Below are positions 1-9,197 of a stretch of DNA of 64,000 nucleotides, piece after piece. The stretch comes from Geitlerinema sp. PCC 7407 (GTDB lineage: Bacteria > Cyanobacteriota > Cyanobacteriia > PCC-7407), in NCBI RefSeq assembly GCF_000317045.1, contig NC_019703.1, positions 4,224,934 through 4,288,933 on the forward strand, read 5' to 3'. The notes beneath the pieces are model-generated. The model saw only the letters and a program-made list of their open reading frames with translations, searched no databases and was not told where the DNA came from. The position numbers were made by a program, and so were the translations under genes. Each line of letters starts with the position of its first letter. Within the stretch, counting starts at the first letter, position 1.

Positions 1-41
1 AATTAATTTGCCACAGTTTCAAAGGTTGGTGAAAGCTCACA

Positions 42-2435
42 ATGGCTAATGAAGCAAATACTTGTCGTCACTATGTCGTGCCAAAGCTGGAAAAGGCAGG
101 CTGGGACGGACTAGAACATACCTACACTGAGCAGTACTATTTCACCGCTGGAAAGCTGAAGCCAAAGAGTCGACACCAATTACGGGGTCACAAGAAGTTT
201 GCGGATTACGTGTTGCTTTACGCAGGTAGTTTTCCCTTAGCCATTGTGGAAGCAAAGCAGAAACGGAAAGATCCGAATGACGGGCTTGACCAAGCTAAGG
301 ACTATGCACAAATTTTAGGTGTAAAGTTCGCCTATTCGACCAATGGTCAGGGGATTGTAGAGCACGACTTTACAACAGGTCTTCAGTCAGACGTGATGGA
401 TTCATTTCCAAGTCCTGACGAGCTATGGCAAAGGTTGAGAAAAAGCCAGGGCTTGAATGATGAACTTATCGCAGAATGTCTTTCAAAACCTTTTGATGCA
501 ATCGCAGATAAACTACTAGCTCCGTTCAATCCCAACAATGGCAAGGAACCTCGTTACTATCAGAGAATTGCGATCAACAGAGCAGTAGAAGTGATTTTGA
601 GGGGACGACAGCGTCTGTTGATCACAATGGCTACAGGAACAGGAAAAACAAGTGTTGCTTTTCAAATCTGCTGGAAATTGTCTCGTATTGGATGGAATGC
701 AACGGGAGAGCACCGATCGCCTCGTATCCTATTTTTAGCCGATCGAAATGTACTAGTCGATGATCCAAGGAATAAGGATTTTGCGGCTTTTGGTGAAGAC
801 AAAATTCGAAAGATTCAAGGTAGTGCCACAAAAGGAAGAGAGCTATATTTTGCTACTTATCAGGCGATCGCCCAAGACACAATGCGCCCTGGTTTGTATC
901 GCGAATATAGTCCCAACTATTTTGATCTGATTATTGTGGATGAGTGTCATCGGGGCAGCGCCAGGGATGAAAGTAACTGGCGAGCAATTCTGAATTATTT
1001 TCAACCTGCCTATCAGCTGGGTTTGACAGCAACACCCAAACGGGAAGACAACGTAGACACCTATGCTTACTTTGGCAATCCCATCTACACCTACAGCTTG
1101 AAGCAAGGGATCGAGGATGGATTTCTTGCCCCCTATCGGGTGTATCGCATTTCTACTCGATCGGATAGGGATGGATGGCAAGCTGCTGAAGGAGAACTGG
1201 ATCGCTATGGCCGCACTATTCCAACAGAGCTATATCAAACACCAGACTTCGAGCGGAAACTGGTCAGAAAGTCGAGAACTTGGGCGATCGCCCAACACAT
1301 TACAGATTTTTTGAAGCGCACTAATCGCAACGCCAAAACCATCGTTTTCTGTGTAGATGAAGAGCATGTCAAAGAGATGGTAAAAGCACTCAATAATCTG
1401 AATGCTGATATCACCAAAGACAACCCAGACTACATCAGCCGCATCACCTCAGATGCCAAAGAACTGGGTAAAGCCAAGCTCTATGACTTCAAGGACGTAC
1501 AGAATACAAGCCACGTGATCGCGGTAACGTCCAAGCTATTAACAACAGGTGTTGATGTGCCCCTATGTCAGAACGTGGTTTTGGCAAGGGTGATACGTTC
1601 CATGACAGATTTCAAGCAAATCATCGGACGTGGCACCCGCGTCAAGGAAGAAAAGGGCAAAACTTACTTTAATATTCTGGATTACACCAACAGTACGGTC
1701 CTATTTGACGATAAAGAGTTTGATGGAGAACCGGACCTGATCCAAGAGTCTGAGATTGATGATAAGGGGCAAACAATTCCGAGTAGTGAGCACACCCAAG
1801 ATTTTGAGCAGGATGAGGAAGATCCCAACTATGGCTGGCATGGCCTACCCTCCGAAGAAGACGACGAACTACCGCGTAAGTTCTATGTAGATGGAGACAC
1901 CGAAGAAATTGTTGATGAACGGCGCTACGACCTGACCGAGGATCAGCAACTTCAGCTATCCCGACTAGTGGACTTTACACGGGAGGAGGTCAGAACGCTA
2001 TATCGCTCCTCAGTAGAAATACAGCAGCGTTGGGTAGACCCAGGGCAAAGGTCAGAAATTCTCGACCTACTGGCAGAACGAGGCATCAACTTTGAAGACC
2101 TGAAGGAAGTTGCTGGCTTACCTGATGTTGATCCCTTGGACCTGCTGTGCCACATTGCCTTTGATGAGCCTGCTTTGACCTATCGGCAACGAGCAGAGAA
2201 GCTAAAACGTCGCAGTCCTGACATTTTCACTCGCTACGGTGAAGATGCCAGGGTGATTTTGGAGACTTTGCTAGACAAGTATGCCGAGCATGGCGTGAGC
2301 GAGCTGGATGTGCCAACAACCTTCAAGGTCAATTTCCCGGGATACAACCTTCAGGAGATTGCTGACAAGTTTGGCGGGGTAGAGCGGTTGCAAGCGGCAA
2401 TGCTACAACTCCAAAATCTCCTGTATTCTGCTTAG
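42..2435 (+). CDS. hsdR: Type I restriction enzyme, R (motor/nuclease) subunit
   Basis: This is the DNA translocase and endonuclease subunit of a type I restriction-modification complex; with HsdM and HsdS it cuts unmethylated foreign DNA. The 797-residue protein has a PD-(D/E)xK-type nuclease region near the N-terminus (D55, then E70-A-K72 in VEAKQ). A superfamily 2 helicase follows: Walker A MATGTGKTS near residue 196, DECHRG near 300, LTATPKR near 327 and QIIGRGTRV near 526. The layout and length fit EcoEI-type HsdR. The ATG at 42 fits the N-terminus of the family. It is first of a four-gene operon; hsdM starts 24 bases downstream. HIP1 octamers inside the gene suggest long residence in cyanobacteria. 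No frameshift is seen. Confidence 0.95.
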   Translation: MANEANTCRHYVVPKLEKAGWDGLEHTYTEQYYFTAGKLKPKSRHQLRGHKKFADYVLLYAGSFPLAIVEAKQKRKDPNDGLDQAKDYAQILGVKFAYSTNGQGIVEHDFTTGLQSDVMDSFPSPDELWQRLRKSQGLNDELIAECLSKPFDAIADKLLAPFNPNNGKEPRYYQRIAINRAVEVILRGRQRLLITMATGTGKTSVAFQICWKLSRIGWNATGEHRSPRILFLADRNVLVDDPRNKDFAAFGEDKIRKIQGSATKGRELYFATYQAIAQDTMRPGLYREYSPNYFDLIIVDECHRGSARDESNWRAILNYFQPAYQLGLTATPKREDNVDTYAYFGNPIYTYSLKQGIEDGFLAPYRVYRISTRSDRDGWQAAEGELDRYGRTIPTELYQTPDFERKLVRKSRTWAIAQHITDFLKRTNRNAKTIVFCVDEEHVKEMVKALNNLNADITKDNPDYISRITSDAKELGKAKLYDFKDVQNTSHVIAVTSKLLTTGVDVPLCQNVVLARVIRSMTDFKQIIGRGTRVKEEKGKTYFNILDYTNSTVLFDDKEFDGEPDLIQESEIDDKGQTIPSSEHTQDFEQDEEDPNYGWHGLPSEEDDELPRKFYVDGDTEEIVDERRYDLTEDQQLQLSRLVDFTREEVRTLYRSSVEIQQRWVDPGQRSEILDLLAERGINFEDLKEVAGLPDVDPLDLLCHIAFDEPALTYRQRAEKLKRRSPDIFTRYGEDARVILETLLDKYAEHGVSELDVPTTFKVNFPGYNLQEIADKFGGVERLQAAMLQLQNLLYSA

Positions 2436-2459
2436 AGCTAGTTCATTTGATCGAGGGAC

Positions 2460-4271
2460 ATGCCAAAGGGAACCCGGAAGCGGAGTGATAAACCTGCCAC
2501 TACTGAGCAAAAGCTAGCCAGCATCATCAAGTCGGCGCGAGACAAGATGCGGACGGATAAGGGGTTGAACGGAGAACTCGATCGCCTCCCCCAGCTCACC
2601 TGGATCCTTTTTCTCAAGTTGCTGGACGACTCAGAAAAACTTCTAGAGGCAGAGGCAGCTCTGTGCGGGCAGCCCTACAAGCCCGTGATCGCGGCTCCCT
2701 ACCGTTGGCGGGACTGGGCAGCCGATGAGGAGGGCATGAGCGGCGATCAGCTTCGAAATTTTATCAGTAATGACACGGTCACCCTACCCACAGGTCAGGA
2801 AGTGCAGGGGTTGCTGGCCTACCTGCGATCGCTGCAATCCAAATCAGGACGCGAACGCGCCGATGTGATCGCCAAGGTCTTTCGGGATGTTACTAACCGC
2901 ATGACCAGCGGTGCCTTACTGCGAGATGTCCTGAATCTGCTCAATCAGATTCACTTTGACAAAACCGAAGAAGTCCACATCCTCAGCCGTTTCTACGAGG
3001 GAATGCTGAAGGAAATGCGGGACGCAGCTGGCGACTCGGGGGAGTTCTATACGCCTCGTCCTGTCGTCAAATTTATGGTGGAGGTCACGGACCCGCAGCT
3101 GGGGGACATGATTCTGGATCCAGCTTGTGGGACTGGCGGCTTCCTGGTCGAGGCTTATGAGTACCTGAAGCCTCGGTGCAACACCAAGGACTGGAAGGTC
3201 TTGCAAAACAGCCTCATGGGTGGTGAAGCGAAGTCGCTCCCCTTTCTACTCGCGAACATGCACCTGCTGCTGCACGGGATCGAGTATCCCAATATTGATG
3301 ACAAAAACAGCTTGCGCTTTTCGATCGCCGAGATGGATGAGAGTGACTGGGTAGATGTCATCTTGACCAATCCTCCCTTTGGGGGTGAGGAAGAAGCCGC
3401 GATCCAGGACAACTTTCCGCCAGGGCGCAGAACCAAAGAAACAGCCTTGCTGTTTTTGCAGCTGATCATGCGGCGATCGCGCAAAGATGCCCGCAAGCCG
3501 GGACGGGCAGCCGTGGTCTTTCCCAATGGAGTCCTGTTTGGCGATGGCATCTGCGGCCGGATCAAAGAAGACTTGCTCAACAACTACAACCTGCACACCA
3601 TCGTGCGGTTGCCCAATGGCACCTTCGCGCCCTACACCAGCATCCCCACCAACCTGCTATTTTTCGACTGCTCTGGCCCCACCGAAGATGTTTGGTACTA
3701 CGAGATTCCGTTGCCGGAAGGGCGCAAGACCTTTAGCAAAACCAAGCCCATCCAGGACAGCGACTTTGACGGCTGTCGGGCTTGGTGGAAAAACCGGGAA
3801 GCCAATGAGCAGGCCTGGAAATATCCGTTTCGGGATGCCTATCACAAAGCACTCAAGGAGGCTCGATCCCACTGGGAAGCAGCCAAGACAGCGGAGGAAG
3901 CAGCCAAGAGTTTGGGCCAAGCAGCTCAGCAACTAGAGGAGAAAATCAAGAATCTGGAGGCGCAGATTTTAGACTTTACTCCCGCGAAGGAAGCAAAAGA
4001 GCTTAAGGCACAGGTACAGACGCTTAAGGCTGAGGGGAAGTCTCTGCAAGCGCAAGAGCAAGAAAAGCGGGAACTGGCTAAGGATAGTCAGGTCAAGGGA
4101 GATGGGATTTATTGGGCGGTGTACAACCTCGATCAGAAGAATCCCAATAGTCAGAATGAGTTTGAGCACTTGCCCCCTGAGCAGCTGCTCGCAGATATCG
4201 CCAAGAAGGATCAGCGGGTAGCGGAATTGATGGCTGAGATTAAAGAAGTATTGGCGACCAGAAAGCAATGA
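2460..4271 (+). CDS. hsdM: Type I restriction-modification, M (N6-adenine methyltransferase) subunit
   Basis: This is the modification subunit, which transfers a methyl group from S-adenosylmethionine to adenine N6 at the site read by HsdS. In the 603 residues, the SAM-binding motif DPACGTGGF lies near residue 220 and the catalytic NPPF motif near 303. The N-terminal region resembles HsdM_N. Residues about 465-545 are rich in A, E, K and Q and likely form a coiled coil, a known contact surface for HsdS. Its stop overlaps the start of hsdS by 4 bases (ATGA), so the two are probably translationally coupled. The gene is intact. Confidence 0.96.
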   Translation: MPKGTRKRSDKPATTEQKLASIIKSARDKMRTDKGLNGELDRLPQLTWILFLKLLDDSEKLLEAEAALCGQPYKPVIAAPYRWRDWAADEEGMSGDQLRNFISNDTVTLPTGQEVQGLLAYLRSLQSKSGRERADVIAKVFRDVTNRMTSGALLRDVLNLLNQIHFDKTEEVHILSRFYEGMLKEMRDAAGDSGEFYTPRPVVKFMVEVTDPQLGDMILDPACGTGGFLVEAYEYLKPRCNTKDWKVLQNSLMGGEAKSLPFLLANMHLLLHGIEYPNIDDKNSLRFSIAEMDESDWVDVILTNPPFGGEEEAAIQDNFPPGRRTKETALLFLQLIMRRSRKDARKPGRAAVVFPNGVLFGDGICGRIKEDLLNNYNLHTIVRLPNGTFAPYTSIPTNLLFFDCSGPTEDVWYYEIPLPEGRKTFSKTKPIQDSDFDGCRAWWKNREANEQAWKYPFRDAYHKALKEARSHWEAAKTAEEAAKSLGQAAQQLEEKIKNLEAQILDFTPAKEAKELKAQVQTLKAEGKSLQAQEQEKRELAKDSQVKGDGIYWAVYNLDQKNPNSQNEFEHLPPEQLLADIAKKDQRVAELMAEIKEVLATRKQ

Positions 4272-5458
4272 ATAGCGATCGGAGTTTAGTCAGAATTAGA
4301 AAAATTCTGCAACTTCAACGGCGATGGATACAGTTAGAACCACTGAAGCAATATCAGGAAATTGGACTGCGTTCTTTTGGTAAAGGCATATTCCATAAAA
4401 CTCCAGTTTATGGGGCTGAGCTAGGCAATAAGCGAGTCTTAGAAATTCATCCTGGAGATTTAGTTTTTAGCAATGTATTTGCATGGGAAGGCGCAGTAGG
4501 AGTTGCAGCAGAAGCAGAAAGAGGCATGATCGGCTCTCATCGGTTTATTACCTATACTCCTATTGACAACTCATGCAGCGTTGAATATTTACAGCTTTTC
4601 TTTCATTCTCCAGAAGGCTTAGAGGTTATTAGAAAAGTGTCGCCAGGTTCGGCAGGACGCAACCGTACTCTAAACCTAAAACAATTCGATGATGCAATGA
4701 TTCCGTTACCTCCGATCGCAGAACAACGGCGAATTGTTGCCCGAATCGAGGAACTAGCCGCCAAGATTGAAGAGACACGAGGGTTAAGGAAGAGTGCGAT
4801 TGAGGAAACAAAGGCTTTTCTCAAAGCAGCAATGGGGCAATTCTTTAAGCCAAATTCTGGATATGAATCAGTTGGCTTAAAAGATGCTTGCATTGCCATT
4901 ATTGATAATTTACACTCTAATCCAGTTTATTCAAGCGAAGGAATTCCTTGTATTCGCTCATCGGATGTTGGCTGGGGAAATCTTAACTTAGATACAGCAC
5001 GTAAAACTAGTGAAGAAGAATATCAACGCCGAACGGTTAGAGGTGAACCTACGATTGGTGACATAGTTTTTGTTCGGGAAGGTGGCGGAACTGGTAAAAC
5101 AGCGCTCGTTAAAGAGAGACAGAGATTTAGTCTTGGACAAAGGGTGATGATGCTGCGCCCAGATCAAGACAAGGTTTTACCAAAGTTCTTTCTATACCAA
5201 CTTCTTTCTCCATTTCTACAAGAAGAGCAGATTCAACCTAGATGCACTGGATCCGCATCTCCTCATCTCAACATTGGGGATCTGAAAAAGTTTCCATTTT
5301 TGCTTCCATCACTACATGAGCAACAGAAAATTGTTAATTATCTAGATAGTATTCAGGCAAAAGTAGATCAAGCTAAGAAACTTCGAGAGGATGCCTTAAA
5401 AGAATTTGATGCTCTCTTACCTGCGCTCCTGGACAAAGCCTTTAAGGGTGAGTTATAG
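4268..5458 (+). CDS. hsdS: Type I restriction-modification, S (specificity) subunit
   Basis: This subunit sets the bipartite target sequence of the enzyme. The 396-residue protein has the usual two-fold layout. A first target recognition domain ends in the conserved PLPPIAEQRRIVARIEEL stretch and helix (about 155-200). A second ends in LPSLHEQQKIVNYLDSI and a closing helix (about 345-396). The repeated EQ-(R/K)-(R/K)-IV motif marks the two spacer helices. The recognition domains are clearly more AT-rich than hsdM just upstream, as expected for segments exchanged between strains. The target sequence cannot be predicted from this read. The ATG start lies inside the hsdM stop. Confidence 0.93.
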   Translation: MNSDRSLVRIRKILQLQRRWIQLEPLKQYQEIGLRSFGKGIFHKTPVYGAELGNKRVLEIHPGDLVFSNVFAWEGAVGVAAEAERGMIGSHRFITYTPIDNSCSVEYLQLFFHSPEGLEVIRKVSPGSAGRNRTLNLKQFDDAMIPLPPIAEQRRIVARIEELAAKIEETRGLRKSAIEETKAFLKAAMGQFFKPNSGYESVGLKDACIAIIDNLHSNPVYSSEGIPCIRSSDVGWGNLNLDTARKTSEEEYQRRTVRGEPTIGDIVFVREGGGTGKTALVKERQRFSLGQRVMMLRPDQDKVLPKFFLYQLLSPFLQEEQIQPRCTGSASPHLNIGDLKKFPFLLPSLHEQQKIVNYLDSIQAKVDQAKKLREDALKEFDALLPALLDKAFKGEL

Positions 5459-5470
5459 AGGAAGCAAGCC

Positions 5471-6643
5471 ATGAACAGAGAAGACTTTGAAAACAGTCCA
5501 GTGGGCAAACTGGTACTCATTGAGCAAGGCGATTCCCCCTGCTATGCCTTTGTGCCCAACCCACTACCCCCCAATACCCAACTTGACAACATCATCTGGC
5601 GCTCTCTCTCCGAAGCCGATCGCGCTTTAGGTGAGTTAGCGGGCTTAGGGCGCACCATGCCCAACCCTAACCTTCTGATTCGTCCCTTTATTCGTCGAGA
5701 GGCTGTTTTATCTTCCAAAATTGAGGGCACACAAACTGAAATCGCCAACCTGTATGCCTACGAAAACGGGCAGCTTTCCCTTCCTGGCCTCAGTCCCCAG
5801 CCCCCAGAAGCCGACATGCAAGAAGTGCTGAACTATGTCAATGCTCTGGAATATGGCATTGAACGGTTGGCAACTCTTCCCATTTGCAAGCGTTTTCTCT
5901 GTGAACTGCATGAAAAGTTGCTGAAAGGAGTTCGAGGTGAGAATCGAGCCCCTGGTCAGTTCCGACAGTCCCAAAACTGGATTGGCTCATCCAGCGCCTG
6001 CATTCAAGACGCACGGTTTGTGCCCCCACCGGTGCCAGATATGAGCGCTTGCCTCAACGCCTTTGAGACTTATGTAAACGGGAAGTGTGACTTCCCGCCC
6101 CTTATCCGCATTGGGTTAATTCACTACCAGTTTGAGAGTATTCATCCCTTTTCCGATGGTAATGGCCGTATTGGGCGGTTGCTCATTTCCCTTCTACTCC
6201 TCAACTGGAACTTGCTACCCATTCCCCTGCTGTATCTCAGTGCCTTCTTTGAGCGCAATCGCCGCCAGTACTATGACTTGATGCTAGATGTCAGCAAGAA
6301 AGGTAACTGGTCTGACTGGCTCTCCTTTTTTCTACAAGGCGTGACTGAACAATCGCGGGATGCCCTTATTCGTGCCAAAAAACTTCAAGACCTACAGATT
6401 GAATGGCGCGATCGGCTTTCCCAGGCTCGTACCTCAGCTCTTTTGCCTCGCCTTTCCGATAGCCTTTTCGAGTCACCCCTGATCACGATTCCTCAAGCTC
6501 AGAAGCTTTTAGAGGTCACTTACAAATCAGCTCAACTCAACGTTGAGAAGCTTGTTCAAGCAGGGATTTTAGAGCAAATTGACGATTTTTCTTACAACCG
6601 CGTCTTCGTAGCGCCAGAAATCCTAAGAATCGTTGGTGAGTAG
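5471..6643 (+). CDS. Fic family protein (probable AMP-transferase), in the hsd operon
   Basis: Fic-domain proteins usually transfer AMP from ATP to hydroxyl side chains of target proteins. The 390-residue product carries the active-site motif HPFSDGNGRIGR near residue 225, matching HxFx(D/E)GNGRxxR. The N-terminal stretch SSKIEGTQ near residue 81 matches the (S/T)xxxE(G/N) inhibitory helix, so this is probably a self-inhibited class II Fic. A C-terminal winged-helix-like region follows. A ribosome site (GAGGAAG) precedes the ATG, and only 12 bases separate it from hsdS, so it is the fourth gene of the operon. Fic genes are recurrent neighbours of type I systems; the target of this one is unknown. 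Confidence 0.9.
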   Translation: MNREDFENSPVGKLVLIEQGDSPCYAFVPNPLPPNTQLDNIIWRSLSEADRALGELAGLGRTMPNPNLLIRPFIRREAVLSSKIEGTQTEIANLYAYENGQLSLPGLSPQPPEADMQEVLNYVNALEYGIERLATLPICKRFLCELHEKLLKGVRGENRAPGQFRQSQNWIGSSSACIQDARFVPPPVPDMSACLNAFETYVNGKCDFPPLIRIGLIHYQFESIHPFSDGNGRIGRLLISLLLLNWNLLPIPLLYLSAFFERNRRQYYDLMLDVSKKGNWSDWLSFFLQGVTEQSRDALIRAKKLQDLQIEWRDRLSQARTSALLPRLSDSLFESPLITIPQAQKLLEVTYKSAQLNVEKLVQAGILEQIDDFSYNRVFVAPEILRIVGE

Positions 6644-6672
6644 TAATACTTAAATTTTACTTTAAGACACAA

Positions 6673-6703
6673 AAGTACAATTCTCGCGAAGTGAATTGTA
6701 CTT
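6673..6703 (+). terminator. Perfect 11-bp hairpin downstream of fic
   Basis: Arms 6673-6683 and 6693-6703 (aagtacaattc / gaattgtactt) are perfect inverted repeats around a 9-base loop. It sits 30 bases after the fic stop. No clean T-run follows, so it may stabilise the mRNA end rather than terminate alone. Confidence 0.5.
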
Positions 6704-6749
6704 GAGTACAACTTGCTTTTCTCGCCCGACTTAGCGAGCTTTCGGCGAT

Positions 6750-6765
6750 CGCGCATTTATGCGCG
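6750..6765. terminator. Short GC-rich hairpin between fic and the toxin gene
   Basis: Arms cgcgca and tgcgcg flank a TTTA loop, followed on the plus strand by TTTCTC. The hairpin lies between the convergent fic and VapC45-like genes and could terminate either way. Confidence 0.45.
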
Positions 6766-6826
6766 TTTCTCTGGGATCAGTGCCCAGCGTTATCCCTCAG
6801 CTCATGCGCCATCAACTAATTTGCCG

Positions 6827-7273
6827 TCAAAGTCCTATGTATTGATTTAGCTCGGTCAGCAGGTCGTTATGGGTTTTCCACTCTTTGACCTTGCCATCCT
6901 GATAGACCTTGGCGATGAAGGGGGATGGGTGCTCACGGGCAAACTCCCGCATGGCAGGAAACGCTTTGCGAAAAGCCTCAATCATGTCTTGCCCCGATAG
7001 CTTCTGGGACGTCAACACGAACATTCGGATATTGGAACTCGCAACCGCCAATCGCTCCGATGTACGCCTAGCGATCCTGCTGTCCTTGGTCAGGACGATC
7101 CAGCCTCGTTTTCCGACTTCGGGCAGCCACTCCTCATCCCTGGCCCCTTGGGGAAAGTGATCGTCGTGGATTGCTACGGTGATGCCTGCTTTTTGCAGCG
7201 CCGATGCTACAGTCACACAGCCCAGACAGCGATCGATGAAAAAAACTGTTTGTTTGGGTTCCGTCTCTGTCAT
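6827..7273 (-). CDS. VapC45-like PIN-family toxin
   Basis: The 148-residue protein resembles the VapC45 PIN-like family, predicted ribonuclease toxins. Acidic residues expected at a PIN active site are visible in FFIDRCLG near the N-terminus, in the DEEWL segment and in LTKDSRI. Its ATG overlaps the stop of the upstream DUF433 gene by 4 bases, the usual antitoxin-toxin coupling. RNase activity and target are inferred from the family, not shown here. It lies in the element next to the restriction operon and could help keep the island in the host. Confidence 0.78.
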   Translation of the reverse strand: MTETEPKQTVFFIDRCLGCVTVASALQKAGITVAIHDDHFPQGARDEEWLPEVGKRGWIVLTKDSRIARRTSERLAVASSNIRMFVLTSQKLSGQDMIEAFRKAFPAMREFAREHPSPFIAKVYQDGKVKEWKTHNDLLTELNQYIGL

Positions 7274-7971
7274 GCAGCGTTAGGCAGCTCACACCGGATA
7301 GCTTCTTCGATGAAATCGCGATCGCATTGGTAATCCTCAGCCAGATCGGCCATGGAGTCCCCAGCCCGATAGCGCTCTGCCAAAATGCTGGTCGGGATCC
7401 CAGTCCCTTCGATTACCAAACGGCCAAAGGCAACGCGCGGATCGATCACAACAATGCGAGGATTATTTTCTTCCTGGGAACGAGTAAAGGGGTAAAGCTT
7501 GATGGCCAAACCAGAATCATCCGGTTCAATCCGTTCAAGGTGAGTCTTGAGCGAATCTTTCAATTCCGTTTGGCCCGCGGCTGACGCGTTGATGAGTTCT
7601 CCGTAGCGCTCGATAAACAGATCCACGCCGTCGGTACGAAACTCCTCATGGGCCAGTGGGTGAGAAACTTGTACCTGATCCTCGAGGAAATCAAGGGCAG
7701 CACGCACTTTACCTAGATCGATGTTGTGGTGCTGACGAATTGCCCGCAAAACGTGCACTTCGACCATGTTAGTAAAGGACAGCAACCTTGGCTTTCGGTC
7801 GGCGATCGGAATCAATGGTGAAAAAAACGCTTTGCCCTCTACCGTGGGGTACTTGCGGCCTACAGTCCAAGAACGAATAGTAGCCACCGGAATCCGCAGA
7901 TATCGGGCTGCATCGCTAATTGAGTAGGTTGGGATATTTCTAGGATCCAAACCACCATAAAACTTGTTCAT
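7270..7971 (-). CDS. DUF433 antitoxin (VapB45-like)
   Basis: The 233-residue protein has a MerR-like N-terminal DNA-binding segment (SISDAARYLRIPVATIRSW, about residues 17-35) and a C-terminal DUF433 domain (about 172-228, with the GTGIPTSILAERY core). This layout matches VapB45-type antitoxins that partner VapC45. It lies directly upstream of the toxin with a 4-base overlap. The ATG at 7971 is preceded by GAGGAGG. A 6-bp inverted repeat (TCCTCT/AGAGGA, 7981-8002) covers the ribosome site and might be an autoregulatory operator, which is inference. Confidence 0.8.
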   Translation of the reverse strand: MNKFYGGLDPRNIPTYSISDAARYLRIPVATIRSWTVGRKYPTVEGKAFFSPLIPIADRKPRLLSFTNMVEVHVLRAIRQHHNIDLGKVRAALDFLEDQVQVSHPLAHEEFRTDGVDLFIERYGELINASAAGQTELKDSLKTHLERIEPDDSGLAIKLYPFTRSQEENNPRIVVIDPRVAFGRLVIEGTGIPTSILAERYRAGDSMADLAEDYQCDRDFIEEAIRCELPNAA

Positions 7972-8154
7972 ACTTGGCCCTCCTCTATTGGATTCAAGAG
8001 GAAAATGGCTTCGCTTCCCCTATGTGCCGACTAGCATCATAGTGAATTCTCCTGCACCTTCAATTATCCGGGTAAATTGCAGCAGTCTACCAATCGTCTG
8101 TGAAGTCCTAGTAGAGAGGGCTTGCCGTACTTTCCGCCATCCTCAAAACGGCAA

Positions 8155-9159
8155 TTAGCCAAACGAACCCATGGGATCCTTGGTTTTTCGTTGGTGTTGG
8201 AGCGATCGCAGCTGGGCGATCGCCTCCTTGAGCTGCTTGGCAATGTGGGACTCATAGCGGCTCAGCAGCAAAACCTGCTCTGAGATGGCGCTTGTTGTCC
8301 GGGCTCGATACTCCGCCAGATCCCGCTGGTAGCGATCGCCCTCTTGCCGAATCTCCTGCTCAATTTGCTCAATCTGCTCTAAGCGCTGACCAAAGTGGTC
8401 TAGGAGCAGCCGATAGGAATCGCGGCCATCCTTCCAGCACCGCCTCGACCCAGGGGGTAGTGCGAGATGCAGCCCCCGGAAATAGCAATAGGCCTCAGCA
8501 TAGGGGTGGTTTTCCTGCTTCAAGCCCTCTAGCCACGCCTGAGACCGCTCATGGTAGGTGCCCCTAGCCGCTATGGTGAAGCCGGTGTCTGGGTTACCGG
8601 GAATGCCCTTGATTGGGTACTCGTTCTGCAACTGCTTCAAATCAGCACAGGTGACCCCTTGCCAGTCCTGCCAAGCATCCGCGAAGTACTTGGACCCATA
8701 GGCTGGATAATCCTCCAGAACGTGCCGATCCAGGTACCAGCGCAATAGCCGCTTTTCCGTCGCCAGATTCGTTGGATGATACTGACTCCAAGTGTCATTC
8801 ACCTCCGCAGGTCGGGACGCAGGATAGCGCTGGTTAGTAGAGGGAGGCCGGACCGGGGGCATCAGCTGGGCATTGCCTAAAGCTGCCTCTGCCTCCCACA
8901 GACGATGCTGACGCTGGATGCCCATCGCGATCGCCTGGACCAAGTGCCACTCGATCGCCCCCTGAGGCTCATACTCATCGACCAAGCTCTGTAGGAGCCC
9001 CTGAAAAGTCGCTAGATCCTCCCCCGCCAGCAACGGGGGTTTTTGGGCCAGCAAGCCATGCTTGGTGGCATTGCGGGAGGCGATCGCCCTCCCCCGCTCC
9101 GTCCTCGGTCCCTTCGATTTCGCCCCATTCATACGACACACCTCAGGGCTCGCAGCCAT
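8155..9159 (-). CDS. Unknown protein with N-terminal KSKGPRTERG...NATKHGL motif
   Basis: The roughly 334-residue protein opens with a basic motif, NGAKSKGPRTERGRAIASRN followed by ATKHGL. This recurs in many uncharacterised bacterial proteins, often near mobile DNA. The rest is polar, with a long C-terminal helical region rich in E, Q and R (about 270-330) that could form a coiled coil. No enzyme motif is recognised. I chose the ATG at 9159 because GGGAGGT lies 6 bases upstream; a TTG at 9174 is also open. It follows the primase-like gene by under 40 bases and is probably co-transcribed. Function unknown. Confidence 0.75.
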   Translation of the reverse strand: MAASPEVCRMNGAKSKGPRTERGRAIASRNATKHGLLAQKPPLLAGEDLATFQGLLQSLVDEYEPQGAIEWHLVQAIAMGIQRQHRLWEAEAALGNAQLMPPVRPPSTNQRYPASRPAEVNDTWSQYHPTNLATEKRLLRWYLDRHVLEDYPAYGSKYFADAWQDWQGVTCADLKQLQNEYPIKGIPGNPDTGFTIAARGTYHERSQAWLEGLKQENHPYAEAYCYFRGLHLALPPGSRRCWKDGRDSYRLLLDHFGQRLEQIEQIEQEIRQEGDRYQRDLAEYRARTTSAISEQVLLLSRYESHIAKQLKEAIAQLRSLQHQRKTKDPMGSFG

Positions 9160-9197
9160 ACCATGACCTCCCAAAAACTCCGCGATCGCTGACTTAG

